DNA of 64,000 nt from Eutreptiella sp. 'Long Island Sound 2002'. Its lineage: Eukaryota > Euglenozoa > Euglenophyceae > Eutreptiales > Eutreptiaceae. The DNA is taken from contig OZ038389.1 of assembly GCA_964036045.1 (NCBI GenBank), forward strand, positions 43,089,119-43,153,118, written 5' to 3'. Made by a program: the position numbers and the translations under genes. The notes beneath the pieces are model-generated. The model worked only from the letters and a program-made list of their open reading frames with translations. It made no database searches and was not told the DNA's origin. Shown here piece after piece: positions 45,537-55,808 of the stretch (position 1 is its first letter; each line of letters begins with the position of its first letter).

Positions 45537-45951
45537 CTCATTTCTTTGTTGTCACGAGTGCAACCAAAAATGCTCGCATAAAATCGTTTCGCAATCAGTA
45601 TTTTTTCGTACAAATGCAATCATGGTCTAGGGCTTTCCATATGGCAGTGGTTGTAGCCAATGTCAAATTCTCGCTTGATGGAGCCCATACGCTTTCAACA
45701 TTGTTTTGGTGCTGCAGGCAATTTTGAAGGTCCAAAGTAGTTTGCTCAGGTGTTGGACATGGGTTTCTTCCCATGATGTAGTTGCATGTCGGTATGTGTT
45801 AAGTCGGGAGTGTCCAAACTACAAAGTCTGCACTTCAAACAAAGTCATATGATCTTTGAAAGTGACATGGCATTTGTTGTCCAAAGTGTCAATCAATACA
45901 AAATCAATGCTCATATCGCACCATGCACGCACGTACTGTCGTTTTCAATCT

Positions 45952-45972
45952 AGTCTCTCTGTCTCTCTTGCG

Positions 45973-46022
<50 letters not shown>

Positions 46023-46023
46023 T

Positions 46024-46060
<37 letters not shown>

Positions 46061-46204
46061 GTGTGTGTGTTGGTCGATGTCATACAAACACTCTCTCTTT
46101 CTTCCTCTTTCTCCCCCTCCCCCCCTCTCTCTGCGTTTATCTCTTTGGTTGTATGCCCCCCCCCCACCTCTCTCGCTCTCCCCCTCTCTCTCTGTCTCTC
46201 TCGT
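45952..46204. repeat. (CT)n-rich low-complexity tract
   Basis: Long CT/TC runs with short interruptions. The Leu/Ser frames across it are artefacts. Confidence 0.9.
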
Positions 46205-46317
46205 GAGGTTATGTCCATGAGGATACCCCCACTCCTGAGGCGTTCATCGTTTACATCTTGTAAGCATGTGCAATTCATTCCCCTTGCCTTCCATGTTGGA
46301 CGCCATTCCCGACGAGC

Positions 46318-47082
46318 TCCACGCCTTACGGCGCTCCACATTCTCCAGCACCCCCAGCATTTACTGGCCACCAAACTGGTTCACATCCAGCTTTTACTGG
46401 AATTTCTGTGTGCCCCGAGGTACCTATACGTTTCATTCAAGTCGATGGCCATCGCGAAGCACAGATCTCAGCACAATTTTGCTCAATTCAGCTCAATTTC
46501 ACACATTTTGCCTTAGATTAGGCAGTTTTTGGTCACTTTCGCCGTTTCGTTCACTTCACTTGACCCAGCCTGACATACTGGCGTATGTTTTCAGAGGGGG
46601 AGTGTAACGGCAGCAGTGACAGCACTCAATTATACACTGATGTGATCAGAATTCCAATGATTCTCAGATGTACATTAGTGCAGTAAATTTTCCGCTTCGT
46701 TTCATGTTTTCCGTTCGTTGCCAGATGTCGCCTGTGAGCGCGCGTCGAGTTGCATTTGTCTTTCGTGATTTCCCAATCGGATTTATTTAAATTATTTCGA
46801 ATGATTTCACGATGTGTCATTAATTGCGATGAATGCGCATTGAGATTCTATGTCTGCTCCATTTTTGTAGACCGGGTTTTCGTACTCTTCATATTTCACC
46901 ATGGAGTTCACTGGACTTACAAGTGCTTCGCATATGTCGCTCCCACAGGCTGGATATGGGTCCGAAGAGGGTTATGTGGGTTCGGAGATATCAGGGGCAG
47001 TGTCGGGCGTTACGACCCCTGGGGCATCAAGGCTACAGGCTTCGCAGTCACAACAAAGATCAACCACTATGCAGTGGTTACA
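46318..47082 (+). mobile_element. Remnant 3' end of an internally deleted LTR retrotransposon
   Basis: 46318-46420 matches the Gag frame of the 53.8-kb element near 55310-55400 (TCCACGCCTTACGGCG, CCACATTCTCCAGCACCCCC). About 180 bp of other sequence follows, then a purine tract AGAGGGGGAG (46593-46602) directly before an LTR. The order internal sequence - polypurine tract - LTR is that of a 3' end. No 5' LTR is seen to the left, so most of this element has been deleted. Confidence 0.8.
46603..47082 (+). repeat. 480-bp LTR (3' LTR of remnant)
   Basis: Begins TGTAACGGCAGCAGTGACAG and ends GCAGTGGTTACA, giving TGTAAC/GTTACA termini. It is the same length as the LTR at 53777-54256 and about 95 percent identical by eye. 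It contains the same Gag start (ATG at 46901; MEFTGLTSASHMSL) in frame to the LTR end, with several amino-acid differences. Confidence 0.9.
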
Positions 47083-49806
47083 CTGCATCGCCGGCCTCTT
47101 TCCATTGGACATGCTAGGACGCCTATTTGCGTTTAACCACCGGCTACACCGATGTTGTATGGAGTGCGACGGCTTGACGCAGCATGGGGGATGCAGTGGT
47201 AATTGATAAGGATCTCGAGCCGGGGCGCCCGCCCCGGCCTTGTTTGTTTTAAAATTTTTGAAGATTTTAGGACAAATCAATAAACAAGACAGCCAGACGC
47301 AAAGCCGGCCGCGGCGCTGCTCCAGCGGTCTGAGCGCTGAAGGCAGAGCTGACAGGCGTGGGTTCCATCTTTGCTGCGGGCGAAGTCGATTGGCGGCTGT
47401 ACAGCGGCGCCCGCGCTAAGATTTTGTCAACTTTTGAACAAAGTGTAAAGTTTTTTACAATGAAAATTTGGCGCAACCCCAAAATGAGTCTACTTCAGAC
47501 AGCTAAATCTGGGATCCCATGGCAAATCCCACCCCCCCACCCCCCCTCGGATCTCATTCTCCATCACTTCAGCTGCCAGGGTTTCCAAATCCGGGGTGAA
47601 AACTCGGCGGCACCGAAGAGAACACACCAAAATTTGAACGCGAATGTAAATCAATTAACAGCCGCTGGTACTTGGCCGTGGTTATGAGATGAGCGTCCTT
47701 GAAGGAAAATCAGAGCCATTTCAACAAGCAAGCGTTCAAAATTGGGGGTTTAGGTTTGTTGCTTCACTCCCCGAGTACAAAAGACTAAAACTCAAAATTA
47801 GACATCAAAGGTACGCTGCTATTATGGAAGCCCCTCTAATGGAGGGCCATCATCTGCTAGTGGTAGTGTTTGTGGAAAATCGGCAAGCAAAGGTGAATGA
47901 AGAGCCCAATAACCTAGCCGAAGATCGTCATATTTGATGGGCTGGCGGATGGTTCAAACTCACATGTTGCACTAAGGAATTCAGAAAGGAGCAGAAAAAC
48001 CGGGAACGCCAACATCCGCATTCGTAAGGGGCACGTTTTGGCATTTGGCCGTTTACGCAACACAAGTTGCCTTTTAATGTGGGGCGCTGGACGGTTTTCG
48101 TTCAGTTGCATCCATGAAATGACGGGCTCACGCGCCCATTGTTTACTACTCTATTTTGCCCATGAAAGGCCAATGAACCGCACCAACAGTGCCAATAGTG
48201 GCGAGTATGCCCTGAGGCATCAATGGGCACATGTACACATCAAAAGTAGTGCCGGAAAGCCCACATAGGTAGCATAGTACCACAAAGTTGCACAAAAGTC
48301 ACCAAGTGCACACTTGCATACACAGTCGCATCTGTCCACCCCCCAAAATCCATAGCTTCGTGCCACCGTGGCTGTTTTACAAACCTTTTTTTTTGTTTGA
48401 AAGCCCTTCTTGTGTACAATACAACAATGTATTTCAACCCTACTGATATCGAGTGGGTTATGAAACATTTTGCAATGTTTCATTTTGACTTGGTAAAATT
48501 TTACCAAAATGTTCTCTGATTTTTCGGAAGGGATTTTTATCTCCGGTGACGTAACTTGGCGCCACCGGTGAGTTTTGTGGCGCTTTTTTTTTTTACAACC
48601 TCCTTTGAAACAGGTCCTAAAAAGATATCTTTGGTCGTGCTACGCTGTCTCTTGCTCACTTTGAGCTATTTTGGTCGGGGAGTGGGGCTCGCCAGGTTTC
48701 ACCGCCACAGTGGGACACAGTATTTGCAGTTGTGCAACGAATGTCCCGGGCGTTGGACCTTTGAGAACTCCATTGAGGATGTACCCTGCACCTTCACAGG
48801 CACGATCTTTTTTAGAGAAAGTTGCAATCAGCTTCTCATGGTGTGTGACCACAGGGCATTTCCGAGAAGATCTCCTCATAATGGTGAGAAATTTGACAGA
48901 AAAGGAGAAAAAATGGTGTTCAAACATTGGACTTCAAAGTGGCACTTTGGCTCAAATTGACCTAGGCGAGCATCCATTTAATGCGGATTGTAATGCCAAT
49001 GTAGCAGAAAAACTCGGAATCAAAAAGCATGGCATTGGCATGAAGAAATGTCCAAAATTTGAACTTCAATTTTGGAAGTTTTCAACATATGGGCCAAAAT
49101 GCCCCAACCCGCCGAGGCAAGAACTCTGTTACAGTGCATTGTGACAGAAATTCTGATGCTCCCAGCTATAAAACAGCTCTCAGGCTACAGAACTGTAAAA
49201 AAAATCCACATTTTGTGGTTTCCTGTTGAAGAAATTCCCAAAGTTTGAACGAACCGCCCAAAAAGCGCCGCGCGTAAGCATTATTCCTCAAGAGAACCTC
49301 AGTATAAGGCAACATTGTCGATTACAATCGCTGGGCTATAAGCCCAACCAAAGGGAGGGAAGGCACCGTAAATGTGGACCCCAAACCGGATGTGGCTGGC
49401 AAATTGACTTGGCTGTTTACACACCAATACATATTTGAAATGTCTAACTCAGAGAATAGGAGGGGGGTTATTGAGAAAAGGGATGTCAGTTGCCCAAGGG
49501 AGGGCAATCGTAAGGGGAGGGTTTTGAGGAGAACGAAAAAGAGGGCTCTGAGGTTGGCAATCAGTGCCCCTTTTGGTGTAATCTTCAGTTGGGCATGTTG
49601 AGCTCTCTTTTGAGCACTGGTGTCATATGCAGTTCACTTGGCGTGTGTTCATTCAACTTGACTCAATTCATCAGACAACAGGGCACCTGCCACACACTCT
49701 TCCCCATGACCCCTCGAAGCCTCCTTCACATCGAATTCCAACCTTCGAAGGTCGCCTTTTTGTTACCAATACTCACGTGCATGAGGCTGCTGCTGCATTC
49801 ACGGAA
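47083..49806. other. Unassigned stretch
   Basis: No gene is recognised. It contains the tRNA-like segment at 47311 and a GGGGCGCCCGCCCCGG palindrome at 47222-47240. Confidence 0.35.
47311..47378 (+). other. tRNA-like segment, possible SINE head
   Basis: CTGCTCCAGCGGTCTGAGCG resembles an RNA polymerase III box A, and GTGGGTTCCATCT, 30 or so bases later, a degenerate box B. A proper anticodon stem does not form, so it is not a functional tRNA. A tRNA-derived SINE or chance similarity are both possible. Confidence 0.25.
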
Positions 49807-49997
49807 ATGAGCAAGGCCGCCTGTCGAATGGGAGGCACCGCATTACTTCTTATCGACTTCCAAAGAGCTTTCGTGACAGGGTATTGGGCGTCGCATTTTG
49901 GCTTTGATCAAGTACAACCCATACGAGAGGCTGCGCAACAAACTGCAAAACTGTTTGAGAGCGGCATAGTCAAATCCATTCCTATTTTGAGCTCAAG
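49807..49997 (+). CDS. Possible first exon, isochorismatase-like hydrolase
   Basis: The frame MSKAACRMGGTALLLIDFQR, AFVTGYWASHFGFDQV, then KSIPILSSR matches the N-terminal strand-loop-helix of cysteine hydrolases of the isochorismatase type: ALLLIDFQ carries the catalytic Asp, then a helix, then a second strand with IPI. It ends at a good donor (CAAG|GTGAAT). The frame is open upstream to 49627, so the start could be earlier; I chose the ATG at 49807, just before the conserved strand (49828 is an alternative). The Lys and Cys catalytic exons were not found in the next 3 kb, which is repeat-rich. The gene may have a long intron, or may be truncated. Confidence 0.5.
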
Positions 49998-50568
49998 GTG
50001 AATCTTTGTGCCCTCAGTTGCATTGCTTATGTAGAGTGTTTGTCCCCGGCCCTTGATGTGCTTCAGGGTGTTTAGTTTAGTCTTGGTGTTCAGTGGCATG
50101 CACCAGGATGGAATGGAGACTACTAGCATTAGCCATGCTAACAGCAGACACAACAGGCAGCGGCTTGAAAAAAAGGCAGCAAAACAAACCAGGATGGTGC
50201 TTGGCATCCTCCGGGTCCAAGAGAGCAAGGCAGGAATAAAAAAATGAAAACCTTGAAGTGCCTCTCCTCCCCTCCCGCTTGAGCGTTCCTTTGGAGGGAG
50301 TTACGCTTCCCTTGCCGCCGGGGTGCAAGTCAAATCCCATTGCCAAAGTTTGAACACATGTCAGAACCTGAGACCATCTTGATCCTCATCACTGGCAGAG
50401 TGTGGCAGATGCATTGTGAGTGGCACCTATGGCGAAGCTCCGGCAAGCCTACAAAGCCCTACACACCACAGCACTTCTTTCGTTTTGCTCTATTCTTGTT
50501 TTGTGGTCTCGAACGTGTGTGAGTGTGCTAAAGGTAGCATGTTGACCGTTTAGCAGTCTGTTTTCATT

Positions 50569-50690
<122 letters not shown>

Positions 50691-51093
50691 TTGTGAGACA
50701 AACGGGCAACAACTCAGTTTCCGAGTGTCAAAAGCCTCGTCAGTTGGACATCAAACAAGACAAAGCGTGTCCGATGCTAACAGGCGCCTTTCTGCAGTAC
50801 AGGGCGAGAGGAAGAGGCACAGCCTGCACCCGTTCACGAACGTCTCCAGCACTCGGCAGCCGCGCAGAGCGCTAAGCCGGGGGCCTGTAAAGGACAGACG
50901 CAGATGGCATTTAAGTTCAATATGGGGTTGCGAGAATGATTTGGAGCCCTTACCTCAGTCCCCCTGCACTATGTTCAGCGTGAACGAGGCTTGTGGAGTC
51001 ACCAGTTACGACCAACGAGCATTGTTTGGGGGCGTGTGTACAGAGGGTAGAAATACAGCAGGTAATGAAGACAGCATGCACCATCATTGGTGC

Positions 51094-51131
51094 ATTACAC
51101 ACACACACACACACACCCACACACACGCACA

Positions 51132-51166
<35 letters not shown>
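51094..51166. repeat. (CA)n microsatellite
   Basis: CA repeats with CCA interruptions. Confidence 0.9.
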
Positions 51167-51168
<2 letters not shown>

Positions 51169-51595
51169 CAAGTGGGACTGAGTCGCCATTCCTGTGCGGT
51201 CCATGGCGGGCTGTGCACATGGATATGCATGCATGCTTGCACCTATGAATCTGGCAAACCCCGCTTTCAGACAGCTAGACGTAGCCCAGCTAACGGACAC
51301 AGTCCGGTAAGTGGGTCGCTCCAAACCGGGTTGCACATGCAAGACAAAACAAATTGAAAGGCCGCCATATGATTCGTTCACCGCGCCCCAACTCCTACAC
51401 GTCTTGCACAGCCCCATGGGGTCCTCCGTTGTCTTGACCCATTCACCTTGTGTATTTCAAAGTACTCTTACCAGTCAACGCACTTGAATCACTTCTGCAT
51501 GACATGCTTAACGTGTTTCCCAGCCTCCGTTAAGCCCTCCTCATCACGGATCTTAGCCTCATGCCTGCCCTTGGGATTGTTTGACCGAAACCAAG

Positions 51596-52078
51596 CGCCT
51601 CGTTTAACGAGGTGCACGGGGGGGGGGGGGGTTGGCGCTAACGAGGCGCACGGGGGGTGGGGGGGTGTTTGGCGCTAATGAGGCGCAAGGGGGGGGGGGG
51701 ATTTTTGTGCTAACAAGGCGCACCGGGGGGGGGGGGGGGTTTGGCGCTAGCAAGGCGCATGGGGGGGGGGGGGCGCTAACGAGGCACGCGGGGGGGGGGG
51801 GGGGGGGGGGGTTTGGCGCTAACGAGGCGCGCGGGGCGGGGGGGGGGTTTGGCGCTAATGAGGCGCACAGGGGGGGGGGGGTTGAGCGCTAACGAGGCGC
51901 ACAGGGGGGGGGGGGGTTTGGCGCTAACGAGGCGCACGGGGGGGGCGGGGCTTTGGCGCTAACGAGGCGCACGGGGGGGGGAGGATTGGCGCGCTAACGA
52001 GGCGCACGTGGGGGGGGGGGGTTTGGCGCTAACGAGGCGCACGGCGGGGGGGGGGGTTGCGAATGAGGTGCGCGGGGG
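51596..52078. repeat. G-run minisatellite array, left block
   Basis: A dozen or so units of about 30-40 bp: TTTGGCGCTAACGAGGCGCA-CGG followed by a run of roughly 8-20 G. The non-G part GGCGCTAACGAGGCGC is well conserved while G-run length varies. The array opens with GCGCCTCGTTTAACGAGGTGC, a near-palindrome built from the same core. Confidence 0.95.
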
Positions 52079-52081
52079 CGG

Positions 52082-52500
52082 TTGGCACTCACAAGATGCG
52101 TAGTCCACATACAGGTCGGTGCATACGTAAGGCGGTGCACACACAAGGCGGTGCACACAAAAGGCGGTTCGTAGCCACCGCAGGAGTCTTGTCATTTAAG
52201 GGGCCAAAGGCACGGCGGTACACATAGAAGGCGGTACACACACAAGGCGGTGCACACAAAAGGCGGTTTGTAGCCACCGCAGAAGTCTTGTCTTAAGGGG
52301 CCACAGGCAAGGCGGTACACACAAAAGGCGGTATACACACAAGGCGGTGCACACAAAAGGCGGTCTGTAGCCACCGCAGGAGTCATGTTATTTAAGGGGC
52401 CACAGGCAAGGCGGTACACAGACAAGGCGGTGCACAGAAAAGGCGGTCTGTAGCCACCGCAGGAGTCTTGTTATTTAAGGCGCCACAAGCAAGGCAGTGT
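52082..52500. repeat. ~100-bp tandem repeat inside the G-run array
   Basis: Four or so units with AAGGCGGTGCACACA, AAAAGGCGGTYTGTAGCCAC, CGCAGGAGTCTTGT and AAGGGGCCACAGGCAAGGCG blocks. Confidence 0.9.
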
Positions 52501-52527
52501 ATAGGCACGGCAGTGCAGATTCAAGGC

Positions 52528-52760
52528 TGCGCTAACGAGGCGCACGGGGGGGGGGGGGGGGGCGCTAACGAGGCGCACGGGGGGAGGGGGGGGTTTGGCG
52601 CTAACGAGGCGCAGGGGGGGGGGGAGTTTGGCGCTAACGAGGCGCATGGGGGGGAGGGGGGAGTTTGGCGCTAATGAGGCGCATGGGGGGGGGGGGGGGG
52701 TTGGCGCTAAGGAGGCGCGCGCCGAGCCCGATTTGCACCTCGTATAACGAGGCGCGCAGT
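52528..52760. repeat. G-run minisatellite array, right block
   Basis: Six or so further GGCGCTAAYGAGGCGC plus G-run units. The array closes with GCACCTCGTATAACGAGGCG, the counterpart of the left boundary palindrome. Confidence 0.95.
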
Positions 52761-52773
52761 TTCAGCCAAACAC

Positions 52774-53187
52774 TCAAATCCACGGTCTCCCATCCTTGTT
52801 TTCGTTGGCTCTGAGGTCCAGGAGGATGGCCTTCATATCCTCACCCTTCATCTTTGCCACCATATGAGCTAAATGAACCACCATGAACAGCGCCCTAGAC
52901 ACCCAGCGGGGTTGGTTAGTTGACACCTCTGCTTCACCGACTACTTTGAAAGAAAACGGGCTCTTTTCCTTTCTCTGGGGCTTCAGACACGCCCTGGACC
53001 TAGGATGTAAGTTGCTGAATTGAATTCCCCTGGTCCTCAATTGCCACACCACTGCTGGGTCTACACACCCAGGTATTGAGGCTTCTGGTGGAGGAAGGGG
53101 TGACTTGCCGGCGAAAGGTTGTGCCGGATAGGTGCTACAATGTGCATGGAGAGGACCGTTTCCATTCCTGGTATAATTTGGTGCCAT
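52774..53187 (-). CDS. Hypothetical frame, unknown
   Basis: The second half of this minus-strand frame (KEKSPFSFKVVGEAEVSTNQ, SRALFMVVHLAHMVAKMKGE, MKAILLDLRANENKDGRPW) looks protein-like and ends at 52774. On the other strand 53061-53270 is also open and protein-like (VEEGVTCRRKVVPDRCYNVH, EDRFHSWYNLVPCDVPIGES). Both may derive from mobile-element genes. Neither is recognised. Confidence 0.25.
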   Translation of the reverse strand: MAPNYTRNGNGPLHAHCSTYPAQPFAGKSPLPPPEASIPGCVDPAVVWQLRTRGIQFSNLHPRSRACLKPQRKEKSPFSFKVVGEAEVSTNQPRWVSRALFMVVHLAHMVAKMKGEDMKAILLDLRANENKDGRPWI

Positions 53188-53776
53188 GTGATGTGCCCAT
53201 TGGGGAGTCCCCGGTGGGTAGCGATGTGCCGTGTGCGGTTCCTGTGCCTAGGGAGTTGGTATCGGTCTAGTACCATGTGGGGTTCTAGGGTGTTGGTGAG
53301 CTGCTGTGTTGAGCAAGAAAAAGGAGCTACCATGTCTTTCTTGGGGCCTTTTAATTAGGCTACAACCCTATTGAGTCTATGCAACCCCACTTGACTTTCC
53401 TTTAGCTACTCTTTGTGTGGTTTTCTTTTATTTGAAGCACATCCTTATCAAACCTCTAGGGTTATTCTTCGAAAAACCCTAGACCCCCATGAAAATCACC
53501 CCTACAACTCCAAGGAGTGGAGGTATCATCCTTCAAAGAGGTATATACCGAAATAAATTAGGCATTTTCGCCTTTTTGAGCCATTGACCCACGGAAGCGC
53601 CGACTTGCAAACCCCTACCTCAAGAGTGCAGCCCCTCCAAACCACTGGATCGATTCCAGTTAGCACCTAGCACACAGGTAGGGCAACTGTGCCGGAGGCT
53701 CGTCCACACTATTGATTTGCCCACTAGACCTTTCTGTTACAGGCCATTGCTTACGAACCCCTTGGGGGGGGGGGGG

Positions 53777-54256
53777 TGTAACGGCAGCAGTGACAGCACT
53801 CAATTATACACTGATGTGATCAGAATTTCAATGATTCTCAGATGTACATTAGTGCAGTAAATTTTCCGCTTCATTTCATGTTTTCCGTTCGCCGCCAGAT
53901 GTCGCCTGTGAGCGCGCGTCGAGTCGCATTTGTCTTTCGTGATTTCCCAATCGGATTTATTTAAATTATTTCGAATGATTTCACGTTGTGTCATTAGTTG
54001 CGATGAATGCGCATTGAGATTCTATGTCTGCTCCATTTTTGTAGACCGGGTTTTCGTACTCTTCATATCTCACCATGGAGTTCAAAGGACTTACAAGTGC
54101 TTCGCATATGTCGCTCCAAGAGGCTGGATATGGGTCTGAAGAGGGTCAGTTGGGTTCGGAGATATCAGGGGCAGTGTCGGGCGTTACGACCCCTGGGGCA
54201 TCAAGGCTACAGGCTTCGCAATCACAAGAAAGATCAACCACTATGCAGCGGTTACA
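53777..54256 (+). repeat. 480-bp 5' LTR containing the Gag start
   Basis: Begins TGTAACGGCAGCAGTGACAG and ends GCAGCGGTTACA. The TGTAAC/GTTACA inverted termini, identical length to the LTR at 46603, and the primer binding site that follows with no gap fix both ends. The ATG of the first Gag frame is at 54075, so the LTR codes for the first 60 residues. A TTTATTTAAATTATTT tract (53954-53970) is an A/T-rich promoter candidate. Confidence 0.9.
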
Positions 54257-55799
54257 TGGTAGCAGAGGAAATCATGACTCTGCTTCTGGAATCTCCACTG
54301 ATACTCTGAGATCGTCGGACTTTAGCGGGGCTATTACTCCTTCTGGGTCGCTGCGTGTTCCCCCTGAGGTTACCTTCGTAGCATCTCCCCAGCAAACCGA
54401 GGATCATCCGTCAGAGTGCCCTTACTGTGGCCATAGACATTGGCCTGGAGTTCATACTTGTGCTGATTGTTGTGTGAACGCCCCACCCAACCTTAAACCC
54501 GGTCGAGAATCTCCCTCCTCGAGTGAATCTGGTTCCTCCTCTCACGCTTTGCCTGATCTGGAAGACAGCAGCAGCGAAGGAGAGCAGTCTGATACTGGAA
54601 TTAGTGGTGATTACTGGGAAAACCACTTCCAGCAGATTTGGAATGAGGAATTCCTGCACAGGCAGAATTGGCTGCTGGCGGAGGCGGGCTATCGTGGCCG
54701 CCTGAGGGACTGGTTCCGGGCGTCGTGCCAGTTCATCAGGGACAGCGGCCGCCTGCGATTCGACGCCCAACTGCAGGAACAAGAGGATTGGGAAGAGCTG
54801 CTGGAGCAGTTCGACCACCAGGCCGCCGTGATGGTGCAGATGGCCATCATCGCCGAGGAGAGACGGCAGAATGTGCATCCGCACGCTGGTCCGTCGGGCG
54901 CCTGGGGTCGACACGACGAAGAGGTCGACGAAATGAGGTGTGATTCGACACATTCTCACCTCTCCAGGGAGCAACCGTCCAAGCTTCCTGACTCCAACTC
55001 CAGTGTTGACAGCTGGGTTGATGAAGTCAGAAGCAAAGGAAAGGGGACGAGATGCCCTTCCTGTGGCGAGTGCGCCAAGGACTGCTCCTGTCGAAGACAG
55101 ATTTCGTCGCTGGAGAACAGGGTGAAGGAGCTGAAGAAGGCCGCCAAGGAGAAAAAGAGGGATGATGACAGCACGTGGAAGGAGATGGAACAGAAGTTGG
55201 AGAAGCTTACAGATCTGGTACAAAATCTGAGCACTACTGGGCTCACTGGACCAGCGCCTACAATGGCAAGCCACCCAGCACCTACCTCCTCAGCTGTACC
55301 TACATCCACGCCTTACGGCGTTCCACATTCTCCAGCACCCCCAGCTTTTACTGGCCACCATCCAGCTTTTACTGGAATTTCTGGTATCCCCCCTACTGGA
55401 TTTGGAAGTCCTATTGGGTTCAATCTGGGTACCGAAAGAGGAGAATCTTCGTCGGAGAGGTCTGTACTGTCGGTTGGTACTGTCGGAGATATTGATGGAG
55501 AAGCAAGGACCACCGTGAAGGAGCGATCAATGGCTTTGAAGAAGAAGGACCGGCAGCAAAAAGAAAACGAGGCCAAAATCAAAGAAAAGCAGAAGAATTT
55601 GAAGGAGATGAGGCTGCATCAAGCTCAACCAACGCCGTTCGTGCAGCCTGCTGTGGACCAGGCGTTGCTGGCGGCCGCAATTGCGCAGGCACAGGCAATG
55701 GGAGGCGCCGCAGTCAACCCAGTGTTCGTCAATCCGGTCGGCACATCCACAGGTTTCAACCTGAACCACTTGCTGAACCCTTTGCACATGAGGCTTTGA
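54075..55799 (+). CDS. Retrotransposon frame 1, Gag-like protein with Cys-rich motifs
   Basis: 574 residues. Residues 1-60 are encoded by the LTR (MEFKGLTSASHMSLQEAGYG) and 61-64 by the primer binding site. A Cys/His cluster at 115-133 (CPYCGHRHWPGVHTCADCC) looks zinc-binding. An acidic Ser-rich stretch follows, then a helical Glu/Trp/Arg-rich core (about 180-270). A second Cys cluster (CPSCGECAKDCSC, about residue 330) precedes a lysine/glutamate coiled coil. The remainder has a Pro/Ala/Ser-rich linker, a second basic helix and an Ala/Asn-rich end. No later ATG precedes residue 250, apart from Met12 and Met57, which also lie in the LTR, so a start in the LTR is required. It ends at TGA; the next frame is in the same register. 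Confidence 0.75.
   Translation: MEFKGLTSASHMSLQEAGYGSEEGQLGSEISGAVSGVTTPGASRLQASQSQERSTTMQRLHGSRGNHDSASGISTDTLRSSDFSGAITPSGSLRVPPEVTFVASPQQTEDHPSECPYCGHRHWPGVHTCADCCVNAPPNLKPGRESPSSSESGSSSHALPDLEDSSSEGEQSDTGISGDYWENHFQQIWNEEFLHRQNWLLAEAGYRGRLRDWFRASCQFIRDSGRLRFDAQLQEQEDWEELLEQFDHQAAVMVQMAIIAEERRQNVHPHAGPSGAWGRHDEEVDEMRCDSTHSHLSREQPSKLPDSNSSVDSWVDEVRSKGKGTRCPSCGECAKDCSCRRQISSLENRVKELKKAAKEKKRDDDSTWKEMEQKLEKLTDLVQNLSTTGLTGPAPTMASHPAPTSSAVPTSTPYGVPHSPAPPAFTGHHPAFTGISGIPPTGFGSPIGFNLGTERGESSSERSVLSVGTVGDIDGEARTTVKERSMALKKKDRQQKENEAKIKEKQKNLKEMRLHQAQPTPFVQPAVDQALLAAAIAQAQAMGGAAVNPVFVNPVGTSTGFNLNHLLNPLHMRL
54257..54269 (+). promoter_or_regulatory. Primer binding site for initiator tRNA-Met
   Basis: TGGTAGCAGAGGA directly follows the LTR. 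It is complementary to the 3' end of eukaryotic initiator tRNA-Met (...CCTCTGCTA plus CCA), the common primer of LTR retrotransposons. It lies within the Gag reading frame. Confidence 0.85.
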
Positions 55800-55808
55800 G
55801 GGTCAGTA

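Noticed and set aside
47311-47378. Functional tRNA gene
   Set aside because: The anticodon stem does not pair and box B is degenerate.
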